Shown: positions 9,101 through 24,100 of the stretch, in pieces
Numbering within the stretch: position 1 is the first letter of the stretch
Layout: the number at the start of each line of letters is the position of its first letter
Assembly: GCF_041381155.1 (NCBI RefSeq)
Contig: NC_091137.1
Coordinates: forward strand, 16,239,765 to 16,303,764
Length of the DNA stretch: 64,000 nucleotides
Source of the DNA: Argopecten irradians
Lineage: Eukaryota > Mollusca > Bivalvia > Pectinida > Pectinidae
Direction of reading: 5' to 3'
The notes under the pieces: model-generated
Seen by the model: only the letters and a program-made list of their open reading frames with translations
What the model was told of the DNA's origin: nothing
Databases searched by the model: none
Translations under genes and position numbers: made by a program

Positions 9101-12100
9101 CAACAGATTACATGAGGTGTGTACCGAGGCAGGAGGGGACATACTTGTGCTCCCAGAGTGGGTCAAGGTCACTGCCCTGAAGAATGCACTTAGGTAAACA
9201 ACTTTTCAATTAATCCTAATTAAGCCTCTGGTTGTTCAATGAGGCTAACTGTTATAATTACCATCCATGATTTTAAACTGTATTCAATATAATCAAAGAT
9301 ACTAATGAAACTGCTTTCTGTATCAAAACTGATACCTTCCTCAAATGAATTTTACATAATCAATGAATCTATACAACACACTGACTGATTGTGTTACATC
9401 ATTGTGTATTTGTAGACATCTATACAACACCCTGACTATGATTGTGTTACATCATTGTGTATTTGTAGACATCTATACAACACACTGACTATGATTGTGT
9501 TACATCATTGTGTATTTGTAGACATCTATACAACACACTGACTATGATTGTGTAACATCATTGTGTATTTGTAGACATCTATACAACACACTGACTATGA
9601 TTGTGTTACATCATTGTGTATTTGTAGACATCTATACAACACCTGACTATGATTGTGTTACATCATTGTGTATTTGTAGACATCTATACAACACCCTGAC
9701 TATGATTGTGTTACATCAGTGTGTATTTGTAGACATCTATACAACACCTGACTATGATTGTGTTACATCAGTGTGTATTTGTAGACTCTATACAACACCT
9801 GACTATGATTGTGTACTCATGTGTATTTGTAGACATCTATACAACACCTGACTATGATTGTGTTACATCATTGTGTATTTGTAGACATCTATACAACACC
9901 ACTGACTATGATTGTGTTACATCATTGTGTATTTGTAGACATCTATACAACACCCTGACTATGATTGTGTTACATCAGTGTGTATTTGTAGACATCTATA
10001 CAACACCATGACTATGATTGTGTTACATCATTGTGTATTTGTAGACATCTATACAACACCATGACTATGATTGTGTTACATCATTGTGTATTTGTAGACA
10101 TCTATACAACACCTGACTATGATTGTGTTACATCATTGTGTATTTGTAGACATCTATACAACACTGACTATGATTGTGTTACATCATTGTGTATTTGTAG
10201 ACATCTATACAACACTGACTATGATTGTGTTACATCATTGTGTATTTGTAGACATCTATACAACACTGACTATGATTGTGTTACATCATTGTGTATTTGT
10301 AGACATCTATACAACACTGACTATGATTGTGTTACATCATTGTGTATTTGTAGACATCTATACAACACACTGACTATGATTGTGTTACATCATTGTGTAT
10401 TTGTAGACATCTATACAACACTCTGACTATGATTGTGTTACATCATTGTGTATTTGTAGACATCTATACAACACTCTGACTATGATTGTGTTACATCATT
10501 GTGTATTTGTAGACATCTATACAACACCATGACTATGATTGTGTTACATCATTGTGTATTTGTAGACATCTATACAACACTCTGACTATGATTGTGTTAC
10601 ATCATTGTGTATTTGTAGACATCTATACAACACCCTGACTATGATTGTGTTACATCATTGTGTATTTGTAGACATCTATACAACACCCTGACTATGATTG
10701 TGTTACATCAGTGTGTATTTGTAGACATCTATACAACACCATGACTATGATTGTGTTACATCATTGTGTATTTGTAGACATCTATACAACACACTGACTA
10801 TGATTGTGTTACATCATTGTGTATTTGTAGACATCTATACAACACCCTGACTATGATTGTGTTACATCATTGTGTATTTGTAGACATCTATACAACACCC
10901 TGACTATGATTGTGTTACATCATTGTGTATTTGTAGACATCTATACAACACCTACTTGATTTGACTGATATGATTGTGTAACATCATTGTGTATTTGTAG
11001 ACATCTATACAACACTCTGACTATGATTGTGTTACATCATTGTGTATTTGTAGACATCTATACAACACACTGACTATGATTGTGTTACATCATTGTGTAT
11101 TTGTAGACATCTATACAACACTCTGACTATGATTGTGTTACATCATTGTGTATTTGTAGACATCTATACAACACACTGACTATGATTGTGTTACATCATT
11201 GTGTATTTGTAGACATCTATACAACACCCTGACTATGATTGTGTTACATCATTGTGTATTTGTAGACATCTATACAACACCCTGACTATGATTGTGTTAC
11301 ATCATTGTGTATTTGTAGACATCTATACAACACCCTGACTATGATTGTGTTACATCATTGTGTATTTGTAGACATCTATACAACACACTGACTATGATTG
11401 TGTTACATCATTGTGTATTTGTAGACATCTATACAACACTCTGACTATGATTGTGTTACATCATTGTGTATTTGTAGACATCTATACAACACCATGACTA
11501 TGATTGTGTTACATCATTGTGTATTTGTAGACATCTATACAACACCCTGACTATGATTGTGTTACATCATTGTGTATTTGTAGACATCTATACAACACCT
11601 GACTATGATTGTGTTACATCATTGTGTATTTGTAGACATCTATACAACACCTGACTATGATTGTGTTACATCATTGTGTATTTGTAGACATCTATACAAC
11701 ACACTGACTATGATTGTGTTACATCATTGTGTATTTGTAGACATCTATACAACACACTGACTATGATTGTGTTACATCATTGTGTATTTGTAGACATCTA
11801 TACAACACCCTGACTATGATTGTGTTACATCATTGTGTATTTGTAGACATCTATACAACACCCTGACTATGATTGTGTTACATCATTGTGTATTTGTAGA
11901 CATCTATACAACACTCTGACTATGATTGTGTTACATCATTGTGTATTTGTAGACATCTATACAACACACTGACTATGATTGTGTTACATCATTGTGTATT
12001 TGTAGACATCTATACAACACCTGACTATGATTGTGTTACATCATTGTGTATTTGTAGACATCTATACAACACACTGACTATGATTGTGTTACATCATTGT

Positions 12101-15100
12101 GTATTTGTAGACATCTATACAACACCCTGACTATGATTGTGTTACATCATTGTGTATTTGTAGACATCTATACAACACCCTGACTATGATTGTGTTACAT
12201 CATTGTGTATTTGTAGACATCTATACAACACCTGACTATGATTGTGTTACATCATTGTGTATTTGTAGACATCTATACAACACACCATGACTATGATTGT
12301 GTTACATCATTGTGTATTTGTAGAGACATCTATACAACACCCTGACTATGATTGTGTTACATCATTGTGTATTTGTAGACATCTATACAACACACCTGAC
12401 TATGATTGTGTTACATCATTGTGTATTTGTAGACATCTATACAACACCTGACTATGATTGTGTTACATCATTGTGTATTTGTAGACATCTATACAACACT
12501 GTGTATTTGTAGACATCTATACAACACTCTGACTATGATTGTGTTACATCATTGTGTATTTGTAGACATCTATACAACACTCTGACTATGATTGTGTTAC
12601 ATCATTGTGTATTTGTAGACATCTATACAACACTCTGACTATGATTGTGTTACATCATTGTGTATTTGTAGACATCTATACAACATCCTGACTATGATTG
12701 TGTTACATCATTGTGTATTTGTAGACATCTATACAACACACTGACTATGATTGTGTTACATCATTGTGTATTTGTAGACATCTATACAACACCATGACTA
12801 TGATTGTGTTACATCATTGTGTATTTGTAGACATCTATACAACACCCTGACTATGATTGTGTTACATCATTGTGTATTTGTAGACATCTATACAACACCT
12901 GACTATGATTGTGTTACATCATTGTGTATTTGTAGACATCTATACAACACCTGACTATGATTGTGTTACATCATTGTGTATTTGTAGACATCTATACAAC
13001 ACCTGACTATGATTGTGTTACATCATTGTGTATTTGTAGACATCTATACAACACCCTGACTATGATTGTGTTACATCATTGTGTATTTGTAGACATCTAT
13101 ACAACACCTGACTATGATTGTGTTACATCATTGTGTATTTGTAGACATCTATACAAACACTCTGACTATGATTGTGTTACATCATTGTGTATTTGTAGAC
13201 ATCTATACAACACTGACTATGATTGTGTTACATCATTGTGTATTTGTAGACATCTATACAACACTCTGACTATGATTGTGTTACATCATTGTGTATTTGT
13301 AGACATCTATACAACACTGACTATGATTGTGTTACATCATTGTGTATTTGTAGACATCTATACAACACCTGACTATGATTGTGTTACATCATTGTGTATT
13401 TGTAGACATCTATACAACACCCTGACTATGATTGTGTTACATCATTGTGTATTTGTAGACATCTATACAACACCTGACTATGATTGTGTTACATCATTGT
13501 GTATTTGTAGACATCTATACAACACCTGACTATGATTGTGTTACATCATTGTGTATTTGTAGACATCTATACAACACCTGACTATGATTGTGTTACATCA
13601 TTGTGTATTTGTAGACATCTATACAACACCTGACTATGATTGTGTTACATCATTGTGTATTTGTAGACATCTATACAACACCCTGACTATGATTGTGTTA
13701 CATCATTGTGTATTTGTAGACATCTATACAACACTGACTTTGATTGTGTTACATCATTGTGTATTTGTAGACATCTATACAACACACTGACTATGATTGT
13801 GTTACATCATTGTGTATTTGTAGACATCTATACAACACTACGTGACTCATTGATCATTGTGTGTTACATCATTGTGTATTTGTAGACATCTATACAACAC
13901 ACTGACTATGATTGTGTTACATCATTGTGTATTTGTAGACATCTATACAACACACTGACTATGATTGTGTTACATCATTGTGTATTTGTAGACATCTATA
14001 CAACACACTGACTATGATTGTGTTACATCATTGTGTATTTGTAGACATCTATACAACACACTGACTATGATTGTGTTACATCATTGTGTATTTGTAGACA
14101 TCTATACAACACCTGACTATGATTGTGTTACATCATTGTGTATTTGTAGACATCTATACAACACACTGACTATGATTGTGTTACATCAGTGTGTATTTGT
14201 AGACATCTATACAACACACTGACTTGATTGTGTTACATCATTGTGTATTTGTAGACATCTATACAACACTGACTATGATTGTGTTACATCAGTGTGTATT
14301 TGTAGACATCTATACAAACACTGACTATGATTGTGTTACATCAGTGTGTATTTGTAGACATCTATACAACACACTGACTATGATTGTGTTACATCAGTGT
14401 GTATTTGTAGACATCTATACAACACTGACTATGATTGTGTTACATCATTGTGTATTTGTAGACATCTATACAACACACTGACTATGATTGTGTTACATCA
14501 GTGTGTATTTGTAGACATCTATACAACACTGACTATGATTGTGTTACATCATTGTGTATTTGTAGACATCTATACAACACTGACTATGATTGTGTTACAT
14601 CAGTGTGTATATTTGTAGACATCTATACAAACACTGACTATGATTGTGTTACATCATTGTGTATTTGTAGACATCTATACAACACACTGACTATGATTGT
14701 GTTACATCATTGTGTATTTGTAGACATCTATACAACACACTGACTATGATTGTGTTACATCATTGTGTATTTGTAGACATCTATACAACACCCTGACTAT
14801 GATTGTGTTACATCATTGTGTATTTGTAGACATCTATACAACACTGACTATGATTGTGTTATATCAGTGTGTATTTGTAGACATCTATACAACACTCTGA
14901 CTATGATTGTGTAACATCATTGTGTATTTGTAGACATCTATACAACACTCTGACTATGATTGTGTTACATCATTGTGTATTTGTAGACATCTATACAACA
15001 CACTGACTATGATTGTGTTACATCATTGTGTATTTGTAGACATCTATACAACACCCTGACTATGATTGTGTTACATCATTGTGTATTTGTAGACATCTAT

Positions 15101-18100
15101 ACAACACCTGACTATGATTGTGTTACATCAGTGTGTATTTGTAGACATCTATACACACACCTGACTATGATTGTGTTACATCATTGTGTATTTGTAGACA
15201 TCTATACAACACCTGACTTGATTGTGTTACATCAGTGTGTATTTGTATACATCTATACAACACCTGACTATGATTGTGTTACATCAGTGTGTATTTGTAG
15301 ACATCTATACAACACCTGACTGACTATGATTGTGTGTTACATCATGTGTATTTGTAGACATCTATACAAACCTGACTATGATTGTGTTACATCATGTGTA
15401 TTTGTAGACATCTATACAACACACTGACTATGATTGTGTTACATCATTGTGTATTTGTAGACATCTATACAAACACCCTGACTATGATTGTGTTACATCA
15501 TTGTGTATTTGTAGACATCTATACAACACACTTGATTGTGTTACATCATTGTGTATTTGTAGACATCTATACAACACCCTGACTATGATTGTGTGTTACA
15601 TCATTGTGTATTTGTAGACATCTATACAACACCTGACTTTGATTGTGTTACATCAGTGTGTATTTGTATACATCTATACAACATCCTGACTATGATTGTG
15701 TTACATCATGTGTATTTGTAACATCTATACAACACCCTGACTATGATTGTGTTACCGACATCAGTGTGTATTTGTAGACATCTATACAACACCACTGACT
15801 ATGATTGTGTTACATCATTGTGTATTTGTAGTACATCTATACAACACCTGACTATGATTGTGTTACATCATTGTGTATTTGTAGACATCTATACAACACC
15901 CTGACTATGATTGTGTTACATCAGTGTGTATTCCCAAATTCCCAAACACGACCCGGTGTGAAAATGTGAAAGTATGGCTTCATCCCGGCGCCATTTTCCT
16001 ACACATGTGTGTACGATGTTACAAACAACTGCATCAGTGCATGTCGGCACGTTGAAGTTAAATCACGATCGTTTGCTCATTTTGCTGAGACAAATGTTCG
16101 TGAATTCTTCTGTATTTGAACGAATTTGATATGTAAACGTTTGCAGTTAATTTTAAATAGGACTGAGTCTGAACGGCGATCGTCCTTCCGATTCACGGCG
16201 ATTGTTTCACGTGTTTACTAAGACGGAGATGTAGTTGTGATCGTAAACAATCACCGAATTTGAATATTTTAAAATAACTATACGATTATGTAAAACTTCT
16301 GGATTAAAATGACATTGCTTATGATGTTGTTTCTTCGTTTTGATTCATTGGTGAATGTCCGCGTGACTCTTGCAAAAATTGTGCGTTTCCCTTTAGACAA
16401 ACGTTACAACTGCCCTAGTATTGTTCATATTTTGTCATAACATTTGATTTAATTTTACTCCTACGTCTTCATTATTATCATAAATACTTGAACATCTTGC
16501 TATTACCCATCTGTCATACGACTGTTACAACAATGACAGGACATTAAAAAATCCAAGATGGCGACCTCATAGATCGATGTTATCAGGCGGGTTGTCCGCA
16601 AATAAGACCCCCCACCACTTTTGACCTTTATTTCTTCTCTGGGAGGGGGGTCTTATTTGCGGTGAAATACGGTACATCAGTGTGTATTTGTAGACATCTA
16701 TACAACACACTGACTATGATTGTGTTACATCATTGTGTATTTGTAGACATCTATACAACACCCTGACTATCCAGCCTTTACTGAATGAGGACTCGGACAC
16801 AGATGTAGGTATAGTACAGGACGTTATAGGACTTCTAACATTCCATGAACCGCCTCAACCTACACAAGACTCTGAAAATACGGAGGAATATCAAGCAAAC
16901 TCCGATTCTGTGGATAAATTGTCAGATCAAATTGACTGTGACAAAAATAATGATGAAAATGCAAGCAATATAGACAATCCAGAGGGAATTTGTGATGGAA
17001 ATGAATCTGATCAGACCCCATGTTCTAAATCTATACATACTGAATCAACTAGTCCAAGTGTGAACGATGATGCTGCCACGGCTGCTGCCTGTTCTTCCAT
17101 TGAAAAATCAGATCAGCTTAGTGAATCAGAAAAGGAAAAAATAGAACCTGACATACATACGAATGGTGACAAGAATATAGATAGTTCTGAAATCGACATA
17201 GATGAAAACAAACTTGCAGAAAATCGTGTATATCCTGATTTACAGCAAGAGTTGGAGGCGAAAAATTCCAGTAAAGAAGATGATTCTTCACTTCAGGACC
17301 TGATCAAGATGACCTATGACCTCAGTATACCCTATAAAGCCTGTGACTCCCTAGGGGAATGTCTCCTTAGAGGATACCTGAAGGAGCTGGACCATGACTG
17401 TATCATATCCATCTCAGGAGCCCATTTTAAGGCACATAAGTGAGTACAGCAGCCTGTTCAAATTATTGACCTCCCAGTAATACAGCAGTCGTATTAATAC
17501 ATACATGTATAGGTACATGTAGCATGGGTGAGGCTCATCATTTAACTATTCAACTAGACCTTACCTGGTACATGTAGTTTTTTTTATCTGATTTCTTACT
17601 GTGTTTATAATTTTTATTTCACTTAGGCCTACCTGAATTAAACCACTTATTAATAATTGTCCCTGTTATGTTTAAGTTGACCTCTGTGCCTGTTTGACCT
17701 CACAAGACCAAGTTTAACCTCATTTGACCATGTATGAACCAGTTTGACCTCATATTAGGCCCTGTGTGAATTATTTTGACCTCATTTGATCCCAATGGAC
17801 CATGTGTGATATGCCAGTGTATCCTGATGCTCTCACAGGATCCAAATTTGTCACACTTGACCATTATTCTGACCAATGGTCACTTTCAATAATCATTTGA
17901 TTCTATATTTACAGGTGTGTATTATCTGCCAGGTGTGACTACTTTGCTGCCATGTTGGGAGGATCGTGGATGGAAAGTGATGCCCAAGAGATTTGCCTTG
18001 AAGGGTCTGTTCATGTTTTTCTACATTTTTGTTTTGTCTCTGCATATATATAGAAATACTGTCCCATTAGAATGTTATCAAGCATAAGTATACTGTAGGC

Positions 18101-21100
18101 TTTTGTATTTTACAGTTATTTCTAGTTTGTTATGTATTTTTATATCATCTGACTGGAAGGGTCAAGATAACCTATACTAATCATCCTTTGTGCACCGTGC
18201 GTAAACTTTCCATTCAAACGACTTTTTCTCAATAATCGAAAGGCCAAGAGTACTCATATTGGGCATAAAAGTCCTAGATATGTAATATAGGGCCTGTAGC
18301 ATACGGAGATGAAAGGCTACCAAGTTTGTTCAAATACATTTCCTTGACCTTTATTATAGGTCACAGAGGTCAAATAGGCTAAAATCTTAAAACAATTACT
18401 TGTCAATAACAATAAGAGTCCTAGAGACCTGATATTGGGCCTGTGGCATGCTGGGATACCAAATTTGTTCAAATAAATAACAGTGACCTTTATTCTTTAT
18501 TTTAAGGTCAAAATGGTCGAATAGGTCAACAGTTCTATTGTATATTGTATTAATAATCAAATGACTGTTAAGGCCCTTTGAACCTCTTGATTCGATAGCA
18601 GTTGATTGTTTTCTTAAATAGACCTGCTTGTGGTAATTCTGTAGGTTATTTTCCAGAATGAGCCCTCCTGTGATGGAGCAGGTGTTACTGTACTTGTATG
18701 GGGGAGTCCTGGACCTGGAGGCCTGCTGTCCTATAGGGGAGATTGTCATGGTAGCCGACATGTACGGTCTACATGGACTCAATTCTATTGTCACTTACAA
18801 CCTAAAGAAAACTTACTGTCATTTCTTTCACAAGGTAACATGTTTATGATATGATTGAGAATAAATGGAAGGATACAAAAGCAATGAATTAGTTTGAAAC
18901 AAGTATTAAGCAAACACAATTACCATATATAGACTTCTGAATTGATTTTCTTTGAGTTAATAATTGGCATCTCTCTCCATTTTACAAACAACAATATTTG
19001 ATCTACAGTTATTTTTAGCTGCAAGCCATCAAAAAACTTAACCACGATTTGACCTACTCCAGTAATGTTAGAGGTACATATATACATGTAGCATGATGAA
19101 ACACTTTTGAAACATTAAAAGTCATTGATGGCTATGAAACAAAAAAAACAAAGCCAGCCACCATACAATCAACAGAACTACATTTGACCTTGATCTTTTT
19201 GTCTTCCTCAGCCTTGTAGTGGTTGTGAGACAGGAGTCATAGAAACACTGACCTCAGCGCTGACCTTTAACCTCTGTGAGTTACGAGACAAGTGTATAGA
19301 ATGGATCAACACCAACATGATTAAGGTTTGGAGGACCAAAGCGTTTGCCTCTCTGCCCCCTGAAGTCCTTGATTTGGTCTGTGACTCTGCAATACAACGG
19401 CTAGTGAGTCTCCTACAATTTACAGTTTGTACTGTAAATAATTTTAAAAACAATAACTGTTTAATTTAGTACCCTTCTTGGAACCAGACAGGACTGTATA
19501 TTAGTGTCGTGTCAGTCTGTCAGGCATTGTGTCCAGACTCTATTTTTAGCTCACCTGGCCTGAAGGGCCGGTGAGCTTATGTCATGGTGCGGCGTCCGTC
19601 GTCCGTCCGTCGTCCGTCCGTCCGTCGTCCGTCCGCCCGTCCGTCAACATTTCCTTTAAATCGCTACTAGTCATAGAGTACTGCATGGATTGTAACCAAA
19701 TTTGGCCACAAACATCCTTAGGGGAAGGGGAACAGGACTTGTACAAATTTTGGCTCTGACCCCACGGGGGCAGGAGGGGCGGGGCCCAATAGGGAAAATA
19801 AAGGTAAATCCTATAAATCGCTACTTGTCCTAGAGTTCTGCATGGATTGTAACCAAATTTGGCCACAAACATCCTTGGGGGAAGGGGAACAGAACTTGTA
19901 TAAATTTTGGCTCTAACCCCCTGGGGGCAGGAGGGGCGGGAGGGGTGGGGCCCAATAAGGGAAATAGAGGTAAATCCTATAAATCGCTACTTGTCCTAGA
20001 GTTCTGCATGGATTGTAACCAAATTTGGCCACAAACATCCTTGGGGGAAGGGGGAAAGAACTTGTATAAATTTTGGCTCTGACCCCCTGGGGGCAGGAGG
20101 GGCGGGGCCCAATAGGGGAAATAGAGGTAAATCCTATAAAACGCTACTTTTCCTAGAGTTCTTCATGGATTGTAACCAAATTTGGCCAAAAACATCCTTG
20201 GGGGAAGGGGAAAAACCGGGGGCAGGAGGGGCAGGGCCCAATAGGGGAAATAGAGGTAAATCCTATAAATCGCTACTTGTCCTAGAGTTCTGCATGGATT
20301 GTAACCAAATTTGGCCACAAATATCCTTGGGGGAAGGGGAACAGAACTTGTATAAATTTTGACTCTGACCCCCTGGGGGCAGGAGGGGCGGGGTCGAATA
20401 GGGAAATAAGAGGTAAATATTCAAATTTCTTCAGAAAAGAAACAATGAACCTGTATTCAGAACATGACTTGACATTACAAACCAGGTGAGCGATACAGGC
20501 CCTCTGGGCCTCTTGTTCTATACTATATGGGTCCACCTAGGACCTATATTTGACATTTGATCTTTGTTAAAGATTGCCCAGGCTGTACTTCTTATACTAT
20601 TAGGCATTGGAACTTCATACTTGGTATGCTGATAGATGTTTTGACCTTTGACTTACATACATAGAAGAAAAACCTTATCTGGACTCCAAAATTTAATATT
20701 TTCCACTGAAGCGGTGTGTCACATACCAGAATCAATCAGGGCACAGCTACCTACGTTTTCTTTTTGACTTAAATTTCAAAACAAGCTTGTTGTCTCTCTT
20801 GTCTCTCTCTCTCTCTCTCTCTCTCTCCATGACTATGAGGCACTGAAGCATTATACTATGTACATGTATGGGTATAGATGTGTCCATCTAGGTAAAGGAA
20901 AATACAACCTTATGGTACATACAGTGGGGAACTTGAATTGTTGAATTAACCTGTTTCTAATAAGGTGAAATTTACAGCATATGCATATATGTTATCATAG
21001 TCTTATGATAGATAATAGATAATATCTATGATAATTACATTTTGTGTTATTTATATTGAAGTCAATAGTGTTCTAAGCTGATGAGTTTCTCAAATTAACC

Positions 21101-24100
21101 TGAAGTCAAAATTAGTTCAAGGAGTCGCTGTCCAATTTCTTAGTAGTGCCCTAGGCGTTTATTGACTCTAATACATGACAGTACCACAATATTTCTGAGT
21201 TTTGACTCCATTGTGGATGTGTTTCAGAGTATACAATGTGTGATGGAGGTGATGTTGGACTGTCAGAAGTTGAACCGTAACATTCCGCGGCTGAAGTGGT
21301 GTGAACCTGTCCTATCGGCTGTCACCAGACTTATGGACAGTTGTATTGAGTACACAGCCAAAAAATTCATCTGTCTCCTCAACAGTGGCAAACTCAGGGA
21401 CATTGATACGGTAACAATCTCTGCTTTATTACTATCTAATTCAAATTTAAAGTGAGAGTTATTCCCCTTCCATTTTACAAACTCTTGTTTAACTTGTTCT
21501 CAGAATCCTGGTTTAGATCTCCATATGATCAATTGATATTATCTCCAAAATAAAATCTGCATATACAGAATAATCTACATCTGTGTACAGCAAAAAATCA
21601 TAATAAAAAGTAGAGAATCCACTGTGTATTGGAGATAACCCTGGAAATCATGGATTTAGTTTTGAAAAGATCTGAAAATCCAAAGTGGTCGCAGTACTAG
21701 CTATAGTGGCTCCTGATGGGGTCAAAATTTAAAAATCGTCAATGAAAATTGGTAAATTGGGATTTTTGTTGACACTCACTGAATATATATATATAATGGT
21801 CATAACTTTTGAAGAGGTCTTGAAATCCAAAATGTCACTACAAAGTTACCTAATACCTACATGTACATTAGCTTAAGGTCAACTTAAATCAGCAGGGAGG
21901 CTCCTTATTTCAGATATCAAACTATTCAAGGTTTTTTGTTAAGATGACCTTGTGTACACTGCTTCCACAGCTAATTTTAACTGACCATTCCAGGGTTCTT
22001 CATTGCTTTAGTCAAGTCAATGCAATCTTGTGTCAAGAAGGAAACATACTTTTGAAGGTCTTTGTAAAATGGATTCTAAGTACTTTTAACTACAATATAC
22101 CTGTGGTTGTTCTGGGTTTTTTTCGGTTTTTTTTAACAATGAATATGATATATAATACCATCCTGTGATGGTTTTGGTCCACAGACTCTGGCCTACCAGA
22201 TGGGGCTGTTAGAAGAGATATTTGGTACTGTGATCAGATCGCTGCCAGTTTCAGGTGCGTGCCAGGTGTTTGAACGTCTGCACGCACTCAACAAGGCGTC
22301 AACGTCAGAAGAAATGGAGCATGTTTGGAGTGAGGTTTGTTGAAAATGAAGTAATTTTTGAAGTTAATAAAATTGATTTTGACTTTGAAAAGTTAATAAG
22401 TATTTAAGTCATTTATTTTGTAAAAATTCATTGACTTCAAGGTTTTTTATTATAATAATAATGATTGCATAATGATTTTGTATTTTTATTTTCAATGTAA
22501 CAAAATAAAATATATTCTTAAATTTGTGAGTCATTACTACTATAAAAGATGTCAGTATTGAAGTTAACTCTACAGTCATTGAAATAATTTCAACTGATGT
22601 GATTTCTCTGTATTGTTATCAATAGGAGTTCTGTGCCTTTATCCGATCTCTATACAAAATGTGTGAGGACTTCATGAAGCTCCACATCCACCAGATGGCG
22701 CTTACTAAGGACTGGGATTTACTGAATAAGGAGCTTCAAACTCACCTCATGGAAAGTGAGTCGAAACTGATCCTTTGATAATTACACACTCTTACTGTGT
22801 CATTGTATTTCTATTGGAAGGCTCTGGGTTCTGTCCCCTGACCGAGACACACCAAAGTCTATATAATGTAGTTTCTGCTCCCGCTTAGTGCTCAGCAAAT
22901 AGGGAGTGGGATGACTGGTATGCCCGTTGTCAGTATAATGTGATCGCGTGGGGTGTGTTGCTTGGTGTCTTTGGCGGCATGCTTCAGTGATATAGCACTA
23001 TAAGAAGGGCAACAGTTCCACTATACAAGAAGACTCAACACGAACATATCGCAGTCTCCCAAAACATGCACCTCGTACTTCACACATGCTACACGCTGCA
23101 TACATGGAAGGTCGTCCTTACATGATCCTGGCTGTTAATAGGACGTTAAAATAATCAAACAAACAAACAATTGTTATCTTTATATCATGTGACCATGTAG
23201 GAGTTCTAGATGTTTGTCTTAGTAAAGAAATGGAAAAAATGCCTTGATAAGTTGACAATCTGTTTTTGCAAAAAATTATTATAATCTTACCTGTCTTATA
23301 TTTCAAATGTCAAACATTTTTTATTCCCAGATTCCAGCTTTGTTGTATTAGACATGTCTGTTAAAGAGAAGAAAATGGGACCTAGATTTGCACGAATGCA
23401 AAAGGTAAATTCAGTTGAATGTCAATATTAACTGTTAATTCAAACAAAAAGCAAAATTTTGGCAATGTCTCTTTTAAATGAACTCTAAGAAAGATCTAAA
23501 TCGCAGATTTGATAATACATGACAGTTGAAGCAGAAACACAAATGATGAAGGAAGACAATTTTATGATTTGTGCCTTATCCAGGCTTCGAACTCATGACA
23601 TATATCACCCAATTGCGTAGCCAAACACACTTGTGGCATATACATGTAACACCACTTGTGTAACAGCCATGAACTATTGTGTATACGTGTCAGATTTATC
23701 TTAATACCTTGATATATAATGTTAACCATGTCCGTCCTTTCATGTTAAGACAGAGGGATCTATGTGTAAAACACATTTCTATTTAATGAATTATTTTTTT
23801 GTACAGAAAAAAACTGAAGTTCAGGAGCAAAAAACAACACTTAAAGCTCGGCCTATATTAACAAGTGACCAGAATCGTATATTGTCTGGACAAAGTAAAC
23901 TGCGTGGAAAGTCACCTGAAGGTAAAACCGATATTAAGTTGGCAGGGAAGTCTTCACTTCAGAGTCAGTCTAAAGGAGGGAGTAAGGTGTCACAGAGCAA
24001 ACCTGGGAAATCTACTGTAGTCACCACCTCAAGGTCACTACGGTCTGTACAGAGGGGAGGAAGACCCAGCCATCCAACTTGTTCTGATGGAAAACACTGT

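Noticed and set aside
9561..15582. Many plus-strand frames reading MCICRHLYNT / MIVLHHCVFVDIYTT
   Set aside because: They are translations of the splice-acceptor minisatellite. Only the final RHLYNTLTIQ belongs to a real exon; coding use of the others needs transcript evidence.
9362..15932. CRISPR array
   Set aside because: The units are contiguous with no unique spacers, and the genome is clearly eukaryotic.
18645..18656. Alternative acceptor (GTAG at 18641-18644) for BTBD8 exon 6
   Set aside because: Using it places TGA in frame after four codons; the TTTTCCAG site at 18649-18656 keeps the frame and the conserved BTB sequence.
19571..19872. Frames across the GTCCGTCGTCCG stretch
   Set aside because: They are simple-sequence translations (SSVRPSSVRPS) inside a HINE-like element.
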